Assembly (NCBI GenBank): GCA_014898415.1
Contig: RCTD01000002.1
Span: 496,001 to 560,000, forward strand
Origin: Stromatinia cepivora
Lineage: Eukaryota; Ascomycota; Leotiomycetes; Helotiales; Sclerotiniaceae
Reading direction: 5' to 3'
Length of the DNA: 64,000 nt
Under the pieces are notes generated by a model. The model saw only the letters and a list, made by a program, of their open reading frames with translations. It ran no database searches and was not told the DNA's origin. Positions 13,340-25,454 of the stretch are shown piece by piece. Numbering within the stretch: the first letter of the stretch is position 1; every line of letters begins with the position of its first letter. The translations under genes and the position numbers were made by a program.

Positions 13340-16300
13340 GTTATATTTATTGATCAAAAGTATTCATTGATTTTGGAGTAAATAGATTCGCTTTTATTAA
13401 TATTATATTCTTTACTTGTTTATTTCCTATATTTAAATTTAGAATTATATTGTTTGAAGTTTCAATTGAAGTTAAAGGGTATAATAATATATAAGGCTAT
13501 ATTATTACCTATTTTATATTCTTTAATTTAATGGTCGATAATTGTGAACAATCTTTTGTCCTTTTCTTTATTATTGAATTAGGGAGTTATAATGTTATTT
13601 TAGGTAGACTTTAATTATCAAAGATTCAAATGAAGTTCGATTACTTCAATAGATGTTTTGAATAGTCTAAAGAGAGATCCCATACTATTTCCTATTCGAA
13701 TAATCTTTTTGTTATTTAATTATCCTTTTGCAAATGGAAGATTGATCGATTAGTTCAATAAGATGCTGATCGATAAGATGATTAGTTCGAAGAATATTGG
13801 AATCGAAGAGATTCATAATTGAACAGATCAATTGCAATTGATGATATATAATAAGAACTTTCAAATATAAATATAATACAGATTTTTGTTGAAAAAGAAA
13901 AGATCCCGATTCCTTTCAAATTCAATCCATCTTCTTCCTAATCAATCATACCATTATTATAGATCTACAAATGCCTTCTCTGTATATCGCCCGAAGTCCT
14001 CGATTTATATATACTCAAATCCGATAAGTTCCAATTAGAATGCAAAAGAAATAAACAAACTAAACTCTTTATCATTATTCTGAAAGAATTCGATAATATA
14101 ATAGACTTCCGATAAAACGAACGATATACAGAAGAGAGAATATTAATTGTTTTGACCGAATTCAAGAATACAAAAGTTCAAGAGAAACTCGATCAAGCAC
14201 TAACCGAAATCGATTCAGAACCTGAAATACCATTTAAATATCGACAATATCATCGAGCCTTTTCCAAGTATGAATCAAATATCTTGCCTTCTAACCGATT
14301 TTATAATTATAAAATCATATTGGAAAATAAAAGAGAACAAGTCTTGCACTATAGCCCATTTTACAAGATATCCCTGAAACAATTGAAAATCATCAAAGAA
14401 TATATTATGGATAATCTCAACAAAGGTTTCATTAAACTCAATCAAGTCTTTTATACTGTACTTATTCTATTTATCAAGAAACCCAATGGCAATTTGAGGT
14501 TCTATATAGACTTCAGATTATTGAATTCCTTGATGTATAAGGATCGATATCCTTTCCCTTTGATCGACAAAACGCTTTCTCGGTTTTCCGATGTTAAGAT
14601 TTTTATCAAACTCGATATTCGTTAAGCTTTTTATTGTATAAGAATAGATCCTGTTTCGGAAGAGTATACTATCTTCCGAATCCGATATAGATTATACAAA
14701 TACAAGATCATACTATTCGGATTAATGAATAGTCCTATAATCTATTAATGTTATATGAATGATATTCTATTTGATTATCTAAATGTCTTTTGTATAATAT
14801 ATCTTGACGATATTCTAATCTATTCTGAGAATGAAGAAGAGTATCAAATTTATATTAAATTAATTCTCGAACGATTAAAAGCTGCTGGTCTATAAGCGGA
14901 TCTTAAGAAATACGAATTCAATGTTATATATATCAAGTATTTGAGCTTTATTATCTTTATTAAAGGAGTAGAGGTGGATCTTGAAAAGATTGAGGTAATT
15001 GAGAATTGGATCTTTTCGATAATAATGAAAAAGATTCAATTATTCCTTGGTTTTTGTAATTTTTATTAATGGTTCATTAAGGATTACAGTATAATAGCGA
15101 AACCTTTCAATGAACTTATTAAAGCAAACATTAAATTCGTATTCGATAAAGTATACCAAAACGTATTTAATATCTTGAAGAAAAAGCTTATCTCCGTTTC
15201 GTTTCTGTAATATTATAATCACCGACTCCCTTATATACTCGAAACAAATACATCCGATAAAGTAATTGTTAATATATTATTACAATAATATAACGAAGAT
15301 TGGTTTTCTGTAGTTTATTTCTTCAAAACCATAATTGTTGTTGAATTGAACTACAAAATTCATAATAAGGAAATACTATTAATTATTTGATCTTTCAATT
15401 ATTAAAAAACGGAACTCGCTGGTTTATCATATAAAATCAAGGTTTATATTGATTATAAAGCCTTCGAATATTTTATGATTATTAAGATTCTCAATATCCG
15501 ATAAATTCGCTGGGCAAAAGTTCTAATTGATTATAATTTCATTATTATATATCGCCCTAAAAAAGATAACCCTTTCGCTAATGTTTTAATTTATCGGACC
15601 AACAAATTGGACCTTCAGAATTATACTAAAAAAAAGAATCGTTTTCAATAGTTTATTAAAGATAACCAAATTGATATCGAAATCATAAAAAAAGCTTTAC
15701 AAAAATACCATTTAAACGAAACAGCGATTACTAATATCGATTTGAATGAAATCGCTCCTCGATTCGATTTAGTTAATTATATCATCGAAACAAATAAAAC
15801 TATAGATAACTTGCTAACATTCAGAATACAAATTATCTAAAGTTATAAATATATATCATTCCAAAATGATTTCTTGCTTTATAATAACCGCTTAATGGTA
15901 CCTGATATTGATAATCTTCGAACTTACCTGATTCATGAAACCCATAATTCCGTTTCCATTGCTTATCCTGGTATAAGCAAAACCTATTTCTTATTATTTC
16001 AATAATATTACTGGCCCAGAATACACGATATTGTAGCCAGATATATATACAATTGTTATGTCTGCAAACACAGTTCCATTCTATATAATTGTACCCCTGG
16101 TTTATTATATCCATTTCCGATTCCTAATCGAATATGGCAATATATTATTATAGATTACTACAGCTTTAATAAGGATAAATATAGATATAACAATATTTTA
16201 ATCATTATTGATCGATTAACGAAACAAATTATCTCTATACTTTATTACAAATCAATTAATATTCAAATTCAAATATAACTATATCTCTACCATATATATC

Positions 16301-17345
16301 GATATTATAGTCCCTCTGATATTATAGTATCGGATCGCGGCCCTCAATTCATATCATAGTTCTGGAAGGAATTCAGCCAAATCCTAGGAACCGATCTCAA
16401 ACTATCCATTACTCATCATCCCCAAACCGATGATCAAATTGAGATCTATAATCAGTACCTTTAACAGCGGTTAAGGCTGTTTATTAACTACTATCAAGAT
16501 GATTGATCAGAATTCCTATTTATGATGGATTACACGCAATTTACTCTTCTATATGACTCCTTAGGAGGGCTTATATCTTACGAAACCCTATACAAGTATA
16601 CATCGAAATGTATATAGGAATGAAAGGAAAACGCTTGTAAATCAACAAACAATATAAATATACATGATGCCTGTATATACGCAAAACGTAATAGATTAGC
16701 TTTTGTGCAAGCGAAAGAAGATTTATTGTATACCCAAGCCAAGATATCGAAATCCACAAATGCTTACTAATATAAAATCGATTTCGATATTGGAGATTAT
16801 GTATAGCTCAATATAAAGAATTATCCTACCCAGAGATCATTCAAGAAACTGGACTTCCCAATTCAAGGAAGATTCAAGATTATTAATCGATCTGGGAGTT
16901 CTTTTAAGCTCGAACTTCCGATTACAATGAAAATTCATTCTGTTTTCCCTTTAGATTGATTACACAAGGTATATAATGATCCTCTTTCTAATCAGATATT
17001 CGAATCATCTCTGCTTATTAATATAATTGATGATTCGGAATAAGAAATGGAAAAGATTCTAATAATAAAGAAAGCACGAAAAACCCTATTATATAGAATT
17101 TCGTAGCTTAATAACGATATCGATCTTATTTGGTATCCTGTTTCCGATCTTAAAACATCATCGTACCTCCTACACGATTTTCACCTGATCAATCCAATGT
17201 TGCCTGGTCCTCCCAATCGACTAATTGATTGGATAAAGCTCTATAAGAGCAGAAAGGATAATTATAATCATATAGATAATGATTCACTTATAAAACTAAA
17301 GAAAAGAAAAGTGTTCTTCAATACAGCAGACTAGATGTTATGATT
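13340..17345 (+). pseudogene. Gypsy E pol: protease, RT, RNase H, integrase, chromodomain-like tail
   Basis: Protease at about 13360-13620 has FIDFGVN where the family has a D-S/T-G active site, and later VILGRL. RT is open at 14152-14625 (LPSNRFYNYKI, KPNGNLRFYIDFR, KDRYPFPLID) and continues past a TAA to YLDD at 14800-14811 followed by ILIYSE. RNase H is at about 15190-15520. Integrase is at about 15880-16700: CYVC zinc-binding pair, first Asp in IIIDYYSF, second in VSDRGPQF (about 16330), and Glu in the HHPQTDDQIEIYNQ block. The C-terminus (about 17090-17270) reads LLHDFHLINPMLPGPPNRL, typical of the end of fungal chromodomain gypsy polyproteins. About two dozen stops, mostly former CAA or CAG, inactivate it. 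Confidence 0.88.
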
Positions 17346-17559
17346 TTATAATGGTACATACATATACGATTATGAAAGGATCGAAAATCTATACAAATTA
17401 AAGAGAATTTGATCGTATATACATATAACCCGAGTTCTATACAACAGACAAACTGCCACCACCAGGATAATACGAAGGTAATATATTTCAAAAAACTTAT
17501 GCCTATAATCATTTCAAAAATTATACAAAAGAAAGCTTAAATATAGTAAAAACGAAATA

Positions 17560-17990
17560 TAATATCACCCCTATCGATTTTATTCAATTTGGTTGATTTA
17601 ATCAATTTGATCAATTTGATCGATTAACTTGATCGATTTCGGAATTGACCATATTAATCACCCATCATCATTATACCATAATTCAACCTCCTTCTCTTTT
17701 CTATTGAAACTTTTTCCTTTCAAAGGTTCTCTAAATCAAGGAAAATATAAATCAATATTAATTTAACCAATTGATAAACGATTTGGTCGATTTGGTCAAT
17801 TCATTCGTCATTTTGATCAATTTGATCGATTAATTTGGTCAATTTCCAGTAAATTGATCAAATCAATCAAAATGACTAATCTAATTGATTTAAAGCTCAT
17901 GAACCTTTACAAAACCTGGTTTCCGATGAAATAGCAATGGAACAAAGGAGTGAAACACTCGAGGGCAAGCTTTTCCGAAGGGGGAAGTAA
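17560..17990 (+). other. Gypsy E 3' noncoding tail with TTGATCGA-type repeats and polypurine tract
   Basis: Between the end of pol and the 3' LTR lies a stretch built of variants of AATTTGATCGATT and GGTCGATTTGGTCAATT (17580-17650 and 17760-17880). A purine run GAAGGGGGAAGTAA precedes the LTR and serves as the polypurine tract. No gene seen. Confidence 0.7.
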
Positions 17991-18272
17991 TGTCACGAAT
18001 CGTGAACCATAGGAGACTAACCACATGATACCTCTTATCTCCTATATCAATTTATGAACTGATCATCTATATATATACATTACGATTCATACGATTTAGT
18101 ATAGTAAAATAGTAACCCTAATAACGCTTATACACAACCCTGCAGCCCACAAATGGGTATTTATATATATATATCTAATCGCTCCTTACGAGCCATAATT
18201 CTTCAATTGTAGATTCTAAAGAACATAATTGACCCTGTTTATTCAGCTCTACTACGGCTCTTGTGCGTCACA
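17991..18272 (+). repeat. 3' LTR of gypsy E
   Basis: 282 bp, starts TGTCACGAATCGTGAACC, ends GTGCGTCACA, followed by TSD ATTGC. Transitions relative to solo LTR H run in the RIP direction. Confidence 0.92.
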
Positions 18273-18277
18273 ATTGC

Positions 18278-19666
18278 TTTTATAAATATAATTTTATTTG
18301 ATCCCTAATTACTTATAATTCATTTTCGTTGAATACTTTTTTAAACGATAGATTAATTTTTTTAGTAAATATTAACTTAATAGTTTTACAATTGTAAATA
18401 ATATAATTATAACCAATTCTATTGTTCTATTCAGATTCGATTCTGTAAAAATATTCCCAGATTTTTTTGATTTCTTGATTACTTCCAAAATTGATACTTT
18501 TCTTATTCTTTTTAGATTTTTTATTATTTTGAAAAAAAGTAAATATAAAATATACTTTTTCTTTAATTTTTAAGGAAATAGAATCCTGAAAGATTAATTC
18601 TTCAAAAATATTTCCGAATTTCTTAAATGAAAGATTGAATAATCCAAATTGATTATTCATTTCGATTTATATAATTATAATATTTACCTAAATTAGGAAC
18701 ATTCTGATATTAATAATTTATAGAAAAAGATTAATAATGATTTTATTCTATACCTTAATGATTTTATAAACAAAAGTTTTGGTATAGGCTATAATTTAAT
18801 CTCTATATCATTTAACAGAATCGATTTTATCGAATAAAGCTTGTATTAAAACAAACTGATATTCTTGTAGTATTGCAAACTTGGTAATAGTTATTGTAAA
18901 TATAAACTTCCTTTTGAATACATTAATGATTGTTTTAAATAAAAAATTGTAATACCTTGATTAAGAATAAATAGTTTTATAAAATATATTTAATCAATTA
19001 ATAATTCGATTATTTATAAACATCAAGAAAGATTTTGTAATTCTATACATATTCTTATTATCAATATTAATATTCTAATTGAAAAGAAATAAGTTCAAAA
19101 AAGATTTCTTAGAAAATGGTTAGAAATGAAATAATGAATTTACTAAGAATAGATTCCGATATATTATTATTAAAATCTTTCATTTTTGTATTTCTATTTA
19201 TATTTTTTTTGAATTAAATCATTATAAGATATTTTGAAAATTCCTTTTAATATTGAATTTATTTCTTTTAATTATATTTAATTTGGAGATTAATAATAAT
19301 AGATAAAACAGATGGTTTAATTAAGAATTAATCGACCTAAATATAAACAAACTCATTTATTAGATCGAAATTTGCAATAAATATAATTGATATAAAAACA
19401 AATAGATTGTTTTTTAAATTAATTAAATCCTAAATTCCTTAAATTTAACATTTTTTTTTCAAATATAAATATTATTTCAGTTATTGAATATAAATTATAA
19501 AAAAAGATCGTTTTAATTTTTTGTTATATTAAATAAAAATAATTGAATTGATATAAATATTGAATTATAAATAAAATAAAAATGATTTTTTAAGAATAAT
19601 TTTTTAAATACTTAATAATTATTGAATAAAAGATTGCATAGATTTAAGGACTATTGGGTTCATAAT
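18278..19666 (-). pseudogene. Copy D gag-like region
   Basis: Minus-strand counterpart of the gag region of A. The open stretch 18427-18660 starts MNNQFGLFNLSFKKFGNIFE and corresponds to plus-strand A at about 3838-4070. Ends at the copy D 5' LTR and is cut at the other end by gypsy E. Confidence 0.65.
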
Positions 19667-19975
19667 TATCATGGGATAGTATAATTAAAGAGCATTTTCA
19701 GAGATCGAGGAATAGATAGTACATATAATTAATAGAATAAAAGAATTGAATGATTTTCCCTTGATTATTGAATCAAAAGCTGTATATATAGAATAAATGA
19801 ATAATTATTTAACTAATATATACCTTAATTAGGTTAGATCTTTGTTTATTAGTATATCAGGATCATCTTATCAATCGGAGAGATTGGTAAGGGCTAGAAG
19901 ATCCTTCATTCCGATTGGAAAGCATACGCTTTGATCCTTCGTAGGATACAGGGGATCACAGGGCTTTCCATGACA
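19667..19975 (-). repeat. 5' LTR of copy D
   Basis: 309 bp. Read on the minus strand it starts TGTCATGGAAAGCCC and ends CCATGATA. Highest-coordinate end of copy D. Confidence 0.9.
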
Positions 19976-20460
19976 TTTATAATTAATTATATTATATATT
20001 TGAGATTAAGATTAATATTTCTTTAAAGAGATATAAGCTTTTATATTAATCTAATATGATTTGATATCTATTCTTATATAAATAAAAATAGTTAGTAATA
20101 TAATAGTAATTCTTATACAAGTATTAATTCAATATGATTTGATATTTATACTATCGAAAGAAATTAGTAATATAGCGATAATTCTTATATTAACTTTAGT
20201 TTTTATTTAATCCTTTTTTGTAATATATATTAAAGAATAAAAATCTATAATATTAATTTAAGCTTAGTAATACTTTATATAATTATAACTTTACTAATTT
20301 TTAGTAATGTTATATTCCCATTTTCTCAAATTACCTCATTATTTATTTGCTATTCATCGATATAATAAAACATTTTCCACAATTTCCTTAACTAGAGAAA
20401 TACAATAATCAATACGAAAATATAAGCATATATAAATCAAATATATTATCAATTATTATA
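19976..20460. other. AT-rich stretch without recognisable gene
   Basis: Contains an imperfect tandem pair (about 20065-20125 and 20135-20190), each with GATTTGATAT and, further on, AGTAATATA and TAATTCTTATA. Nothing else identified. Confidence 0.5.
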
Positions 20461-20499
20461 ACTAATATATTTAAGAAGTTAATTACAAAATAGAAAGAT

Positions 20500-21990
20500 T
20501 ATTTCATTAATATCAAAAAGAATTCTAATACAAAAGAGATTAGAGATTTCTATAAATTCAAGTTATATAAATATCAATAATTGATATTTTTCGATTAGGA
20601 GTTATAATTAGATTACTTTATAGTATTTAAACATTTCATATCAAAACATTTTCAAATAGTTGAAATATGTCTTTTATATAAACTCAAATATGAACTATAC
20701 TTATATAAATTGTTTATTATTAAATATTCTGTTTATATAATTCGATTAGTCTATACTACTTTAATTAATACAATCCAATCAAATTATAAAGATTAAATAA
20801 TATAAGAGATTATTAAAACAATTTTAAAAAAGATTTCATATTTCGATTAAAAAGTATACAATAAAGAATTGTAGATAAAAGTCTATATATATTACTTCAA
20901 GACTTCGAAATATTCTAAATGAATAATTGATTCAGTTAATCTGAACCTTCAGGTTTTAACCAATATATCAAGCTATAAGTATTAACTATCTCATGAAAAC
21001 TATTCCTAATTAATAAAAATAAAGATATTAATATCGAATAAGAAGTATTATAAGAATAAGATGTATATTACTGTATAAGTCATTTTGAATTCAATTTCCT
21101 ATAAAAAACCAGATTCAATAAATCAATGACATATCTATTTTACAATCCAAATAAGCTAATATCTATTTAATCTATTCGATTTAATCTCGATTTATAATTA
21201 TAATCATCTATTTAACAATTTAATCATAATTAAACACAATTGAGATTACTCATTTATTAAGTTAATCTACTATTACTATAATTTTTATTACAATTATAGG
21301 GATAGTATTATACTAATAATAATAAGATTCTACTAAAAGGAAATGAATAGTTATATAGAAATCTGTTTAATAGTAATAGTGATTCAAATAGAAACAAAGG
21401 AAAAGAAAATAGAAATAAAGGGAATGATTTTCTATTTGAAAATTATAACAATAACAATAGAAACAAAGGAAAAAGTAGTATAAAAGGAAACAAAAAAAAT
21501 AACTTAGAAAATAATTATAATATTCTAGAAGTTCTATTTATTCAATCACACAAAGCTATTAATATTAGCCAACTATTAGGAAACCTTACAAAACTTTACA
21601 AAAAAGTTAATAAATATAATAAAAAAAACAACAATTTTGCTTACAAATACTCAATATTTCTCAATAACTATTAATATATTAATCTACTAAAATATCTATT
21701 ATTTAAAGTATTTTCTATAATGCTTATTAAAATTGTATTCGATTTCTATTATATAAATTTGGGAAATATATCAAATATAATAAAGGGAATCCATTAGATA
21801 ATAGAAACTATATTTGAAGGCTTAAAATATAAATATAATCTTATATAGTAATAGGAAAACATATAATAATAAAACTAAATAATACTAGAAAGTCAATAAG
21901 CTATTATCTATAATCAATAATTATATAACTTTATTATTTATATAAAGGACTCAGTCCTATAATAAAAATAAACGAACTATTTCATTAAAA
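20500..21990 (+). pseudogene. Gag-like retrotransposon relic (heavily RIP-degraded)
   Basis: Read with TAA and TAG as former glutamine codons, the plus strand gives long protein-like stretches. At about 21340-21500 there is a run of Asn-, Lys- and Gly-rich repeats (GNNRNKGKSS). At about 21620-21840 the reading YKYSIFLNNY, then VFSIMLIKIVFDFYYINLG and IIETIFEGLKYKY resembles a fungal retrotransposon gag block I recall as a -KAFS-ML-G-A-DYYY- and -FEGPEYRR- motif pair. More than one frame is involved. It is interrupted at about 22003 by the Fot-type fragment. The assignment is by memory of motif shape only. Confidence 0.4.
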
Positions 21991-22002
21991 GATCATTAAT
22001 AT

Positions 22003-22660
22003 AACGTAACTTATGGTGAACCGCGTCATATGGGGAACCGGATCACAAAATTCAATTTTCTCTATGTGATCTTGTTCTACGAGCTACACATTCATCCAAT
22101 TCCAACTCTAAGTCATTTGAACTACTCTCTAGCTCTTCTTCTTCAATCTTTTCCTCTAATTCTTCAATTGGGTGTTTGCGTGGCCGTCTTTGTGGCTTTT
22201 TCTCTTTAGGTTTTTTCTCTGTCTTATGTACAATTTTCAGTACTTCCTTAGTACTAAAGACAAGTTGATTTTGTCATTTGACTTTCTTGCTTTTAGTTCT
22301 CTTTTTTCGAGTCTCAATTACCTTTTGAGTATCAGCAAGCTGTTTCCGAAGTAGGGTTATCTCAGCATTTTGAGATTCTACAAGTCTAGTCATTCTCTTG
22401 GTATATCGACGAGTTGGTGATGCAAGAGAACCATTGCTTGCTAGAGCTGTATTAAAGGTCTGATTTGCTTGCCTTAGCTCTGTTCTATCTGAAGGAGAGC
22501 TTCTGAGTATAGATAAGTCTAGGTCTTGATTGGTAGTTCTTATTTGTGGAGTAGAAGGTTGCTGGGAGGAGTTAAATGGTAATGTCTCAAGTACTTTTCT
22601 GTTACGAGGGTAGCCGTCTAGATTACGTGGAAGTGCTTTAGGTTTTCGAGGTAGGTTTAT
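22003..22660 (-). pseudogene. Fot1/pogo-type transposase C-terminal fragment with one terminal inverted repeat
   Basis: Minus-strand frame ending in TGA at 22052-22054 and readable back to about 22655. It reads an Arg/Lys-rich tail with coiled-coil character (LVESQNAEITLLRKQLADTQ), a KKPKEKKPQRRPRKHP stretch, an acidic run and RRTRSHREN. One internal TGA (RIP-type, from CGA) lies near 22272. At 22003 the sequence TA then ACGTAACTTATGGTGAACCGCG resembles the TIR of the Fot copy at 43081 (ACGTACCCCACAAGCGAACCGCG). The catalytic domain and the other end are missing. Much less AT-rich than its surroundings. Confidence 0.55.
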
Positions 22661-23094
22661 AATTAAATATCAAATAGGGACTTAAGTAATAATTATAATG
22701 ATATATTATTCGTAATTAATAGTAGAGTATACTAAATGATTAATCTTGAATATAAAGTTTTATATAAAGGAAATCTATCTTGATTATATAGATCTTTGTA
22801 TTTTAATTACTCAATAGAATCAGTATAGCTCAATACTGAGCTCGCTGATCCTTACTGAGTCAGTTATATAATACTAATAGCATATAAATGTTTTCTTGTT
22901 ATTCGGTGTAATACTATCCCCCTTCTAGATTAGTACTTATCCCAAACTTCCTTATAAGGTGGGGTGATTACCCAGACTCCAAAATGCATAAGATTGAGAT
23001 TTCTTTCTTTTTTAATATGCCTATAGTTGCTTTTTCATATGTTACCCTAAATCGTTGTCGTTTAAATTAGAAAATAAAAAATAAAGGAAATATT
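22661..23094 (-). other. Possible 3' LTR and polypurine tract of the gypsy relic; leader of the convergent ORF
   Basis: On the minus strand, CTAGAAGGGGGATAG at 22917-22931 looks like a polypurine tract. It is followed by a possible LTR start, TATTACACCGAATAAC (mutated TGTTACACC), running left to perhaps 22680. I could not find the partner LTR or a target duplication. The rest (22932-23094) lies upstream of the plus-strand ORF, includes the GC-richer run CTTATAAGGTGGGGTGATTACC, and ends in an A-rich stretch before the ATG. Confidence 0.35.
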
Positions 23095-23628
23095 ATGGCT
23101 CCTTGTTCTTGTTGTGAGCGAAATAGTTTGGAATGCCGAACTTTGCCTGAATCGAAGTGTTATGAGGAATGCATTCGTTTAGGTTCTTTTAAGTGTGGTG
23201 TCTCTGGCCTTTCTCCTTCTGAATGGGATATTCTTTCTAAAGAGGAGGCTCGTTTAGAAACTGAAGAGAAAGCAGCTATATTGGCAGAGCAGAAGGCTTT
23301 TAGTCGTAGAATGCTTATTCGTAAGAAGCAAAAACAGCTGCGCGATTATGGATCCGAAATACTTCGTTGAGGTGTTCGTTCTCTGGATGAACTAGATGAA
23401 TTATTGGAGAGGGAGAGGTTGGAAAATGAGTGTGTAAGCAGAGAGGAGAGGCAGGCGGGTATTGATTCGTTGATGCCTGCTGCTACTAATTCGAATATAT
23501 TGGATAATTTCGATCCTTCCTTTTTCCTGGGTCCTTCGGACCCCTTTTCTTTTCAGAATTCTTTGGGTCCTTTTTGAGGAGATCCGGATAATATTGATGA
23601 AACTCTTTTAACAGGTTCAGGGTACTAA
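23095..23628 (+). pseudogene. Small Zn2Cys6-like, coiled-coil protein gene convergent to the gypsy integrase (two RIP-type stops)
   Basis: 178 codons from ATG to TAA with a TGA at 23368-23370 (from CGA) and another at 23575-23577 (from TGG). N-terminus: Cys at residues 4, 7, 14, 22, 26 and 34, i.e. C-x2-C-x6-C-x7-C-x3-C-x7-C, close to the fungal binuclear zinc cluster. Residues about 45-90 are charged and helical (EEARLETEEKAAILAEQKAF). The C-terminus is acidic with a DPSFF motif. Proteins of this layout are common near fungal LTR elements, from memory. It lies tail-to-tail behind a minus-strand gypsy integrase and chromodomain, where that element's 3' region should be. Base composition is far less AT-rich than the pol next to it. 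Confidence 0.6.
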
Positions 23629-23674
23629 AGTTCTTTTTAAGTTCTTATATATTCTTTGAATATAAATAGTCCTA

Positions 23675-25015
23675 TTATTTGATTAAATATTTGACTTTTC
23701 TATTGATATATTTGCAATCTAATATTTCTTCGATATAATATTCTCCTTCCAGGTCGATTGGATCGATCTCTAGGTTTGATACTTTCGGTACTCCAAATGA
23801 TGCTTTTTTGAATAAGGAGATATAGAATATTGAATAGATATTCATAATGTATAATAGCTTCAATTTGTAATTAATTGATCCAATTACCTTGTCGATTTGA
23901 ATGATCCTAGTTTTTTGTGGTCTAATTTATCATTTGATCGTTTTGTCTGTATATTTCTTCAAATGAGATAAACTTTATCCCCTTTTTTAAAAGTAAATCC
24001 TATACTATATAATTCGTTGTAGTACGATACTATTCTTAAAGTAATAAATTGTAAATCCAAAGAAAATTGTTCTTATAGTTCCTTGATTTCCGTAACATCT
24101 TTTATAGCTTCATCTGTGTTCGCATCTTGTGGCAATAGTGATTTATATGCTAGTGGGTTGAATCCAAAGTTAGCATAAGCTGGCGTCACCTTTGTGGTTT
24201 CAGTTTCCGATGTATTATATGCGAATTGTACCAAAGGTAATAGTTTAACCCAATTGTTTTGTTTGTAATTGATGTAATAACGGAGATAGGCTTTCATCGT
24301 TTGATTTAATTGTTCTGTTTGGCTATTTGTTTGTAAATGGAAAGCTGTCGAGAGCTTTTTTTTGATTCGAAGCAATACTATAAAGGTAGACCAAAACTTT
24401 GATGTAAATAGTTTGTCTCTATCTGAGATGATTTTATCTGGTATATTATGAATATTAATTATATTCTGTATAAATATATAAGCAAGATTATCCGTTATCC
24501 AGGTTTTACAAAATAGTATTATATAAACGAAGTTAGTTAACCTATCTGTTATTATCAGGATGGAATCATACTCCTTCTGGGTAACCGGATCCTTGGATAA
24601 TGATAGTTTTACTATAAAATCCCAAATAATGGACCTCCATAATTGAATAAATAATTCGGAAATTTTGAGCTGTTTATAAGATGTATGTCGGGTAGTTTTA
24701 TTTCTTATATAGATATCGCAGTTCCCAATTACATTCTCAATTATAATCCTCATTTTTGGAAAGTATATTTCTCTCTTTATTCTAACAAAGATTCTTATAA
24801 TATCTTGATGTTTATAAACTAGAAGCTTATGTTGTTCTGTGATATAATCTTTAGCTAGATTGAAGGGTATGTAAAGCTTACTATAAAAATGAATGAATCT
24901 GTCTTCAATGGTGAATCCTCTTTCTGGGTTATCTGAGATAGTTAGGATTCTTTTGGTTGTAGTGTCCGTTGAGTATTCTGTCTTTATGATATTGTGAAAG
25001 AGGTAGGTCGAGATA
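23675..25015 (-). pseudogene. Ty3/gypsy integrase with chromodomain (5'-truncated, RIP-degraded)
   Basis: Minus strand. From about 25010 the reading starts within pol (DNPERGFTIEDRFIHFYSKL), passes the integrase zinc-binding region (IGNCDIYIRNK, one Cys lost to Tyr), and enters the fully open 226-codon stretch 24073-24753 with the catalytic core: Asp in WDFIVKLSLS, Asp in IISDRDKLFTSKFW, and Glu in the QTNSQTEQLNQTMKAYLRYY block. After a few stops, 23675-23863 reads a chromodomain (PIDLEGEYYIEEILDCKYIN, then KVKYLIK). RT and RNase H are missing, since sequence beyond 25015 does not match. Different lineage from gypsy E. Confidence 0.8.
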
Positions 25016-25454
25016 TATGCATCCCGATAGCACGCTACAAGGGGAAATGGGAATTGGAACTGATCAGATTATATTGTAGAGACTTCAAATAGTAAAACTA
25101 ATAGGTTTAGATAATGGTTTGAATTGTGTATAAATAGAATACAAAAAGATTAGTAGAAAAACGATTAATTTCTTTTAAGGAGAGGGGAGCAGAGTCCTTT
25201 CTTATATTTAACTATGAAGAGTTATATGACTATATAATTATGAATTAATTATATATTAGATCTTGATATCTCAACTTTCTTATACCCTTCTTTTCCCTGG
25301 AATATATATTCTATTTGGCTTTACGATAATTACAAAAGGTAAAAATCAAAGAGATCAAAAGATAATTATAATTAGATTAGGGAAAGTTAATTAAAATATC
25401 AATAAATTAGGGTGATAAGTAATTTTTAAGATTGTCTTAAAAAAATAGTATATT
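25016..25454. other. Spacer without recognisable gene
   Basis: AT-rich apart from a short GC-richer piece at 25024-25060 that marks the edge of the gypsy relic. I see no coding signal that continues either neighbour. Confidence 0.4.

Larger units (their letters stand above)
11228..18272 (+). mobile_element. Ty3/gypsy LTR retrotransposon E with C-terminal chromodomain-like region (7045 bp)
   Basis: Two 282-bp LTRs; TSD ATTGC at 11223-11227 and 18273-18277. The interior has gag, then protease, RT, RNase H, integrase and a C-terminal module in gypsy order. It is inserted in copy D. Less heavily RIP-mutated than the copia copies: RT is open for 158 codons and the catalytic YLDD is intact. A solo LTR of the same family (H) is at 37994-38275. 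Confidence 0.93.
1..19975 (-). mobile_element. Copia-type LTR retrotransposon copy D, truncated by window edge and split by two insertions
   Basis: Minus-strand copy of the same family as A, B and C. Its 5' LTR is at 19667-19975. The body continues at 18278-19666, is interrupted by gypsy element E, continues at 10760-11227, is interrupted by copia A, and continues at 1-2516. Removing A with one TSD copy restores a junction that matches the intact element C around 35485-35500. Position 1 corresponds to about position 7195 of copy A, so the RT core, RNase H, the antisense-ORF region and the 3' LTR lie outside the window. D must be older than A and E because both sit inside it. TSD candidate at 19976-19980 (TTTAT); its partner is off-window. 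Confidence 0.85.
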
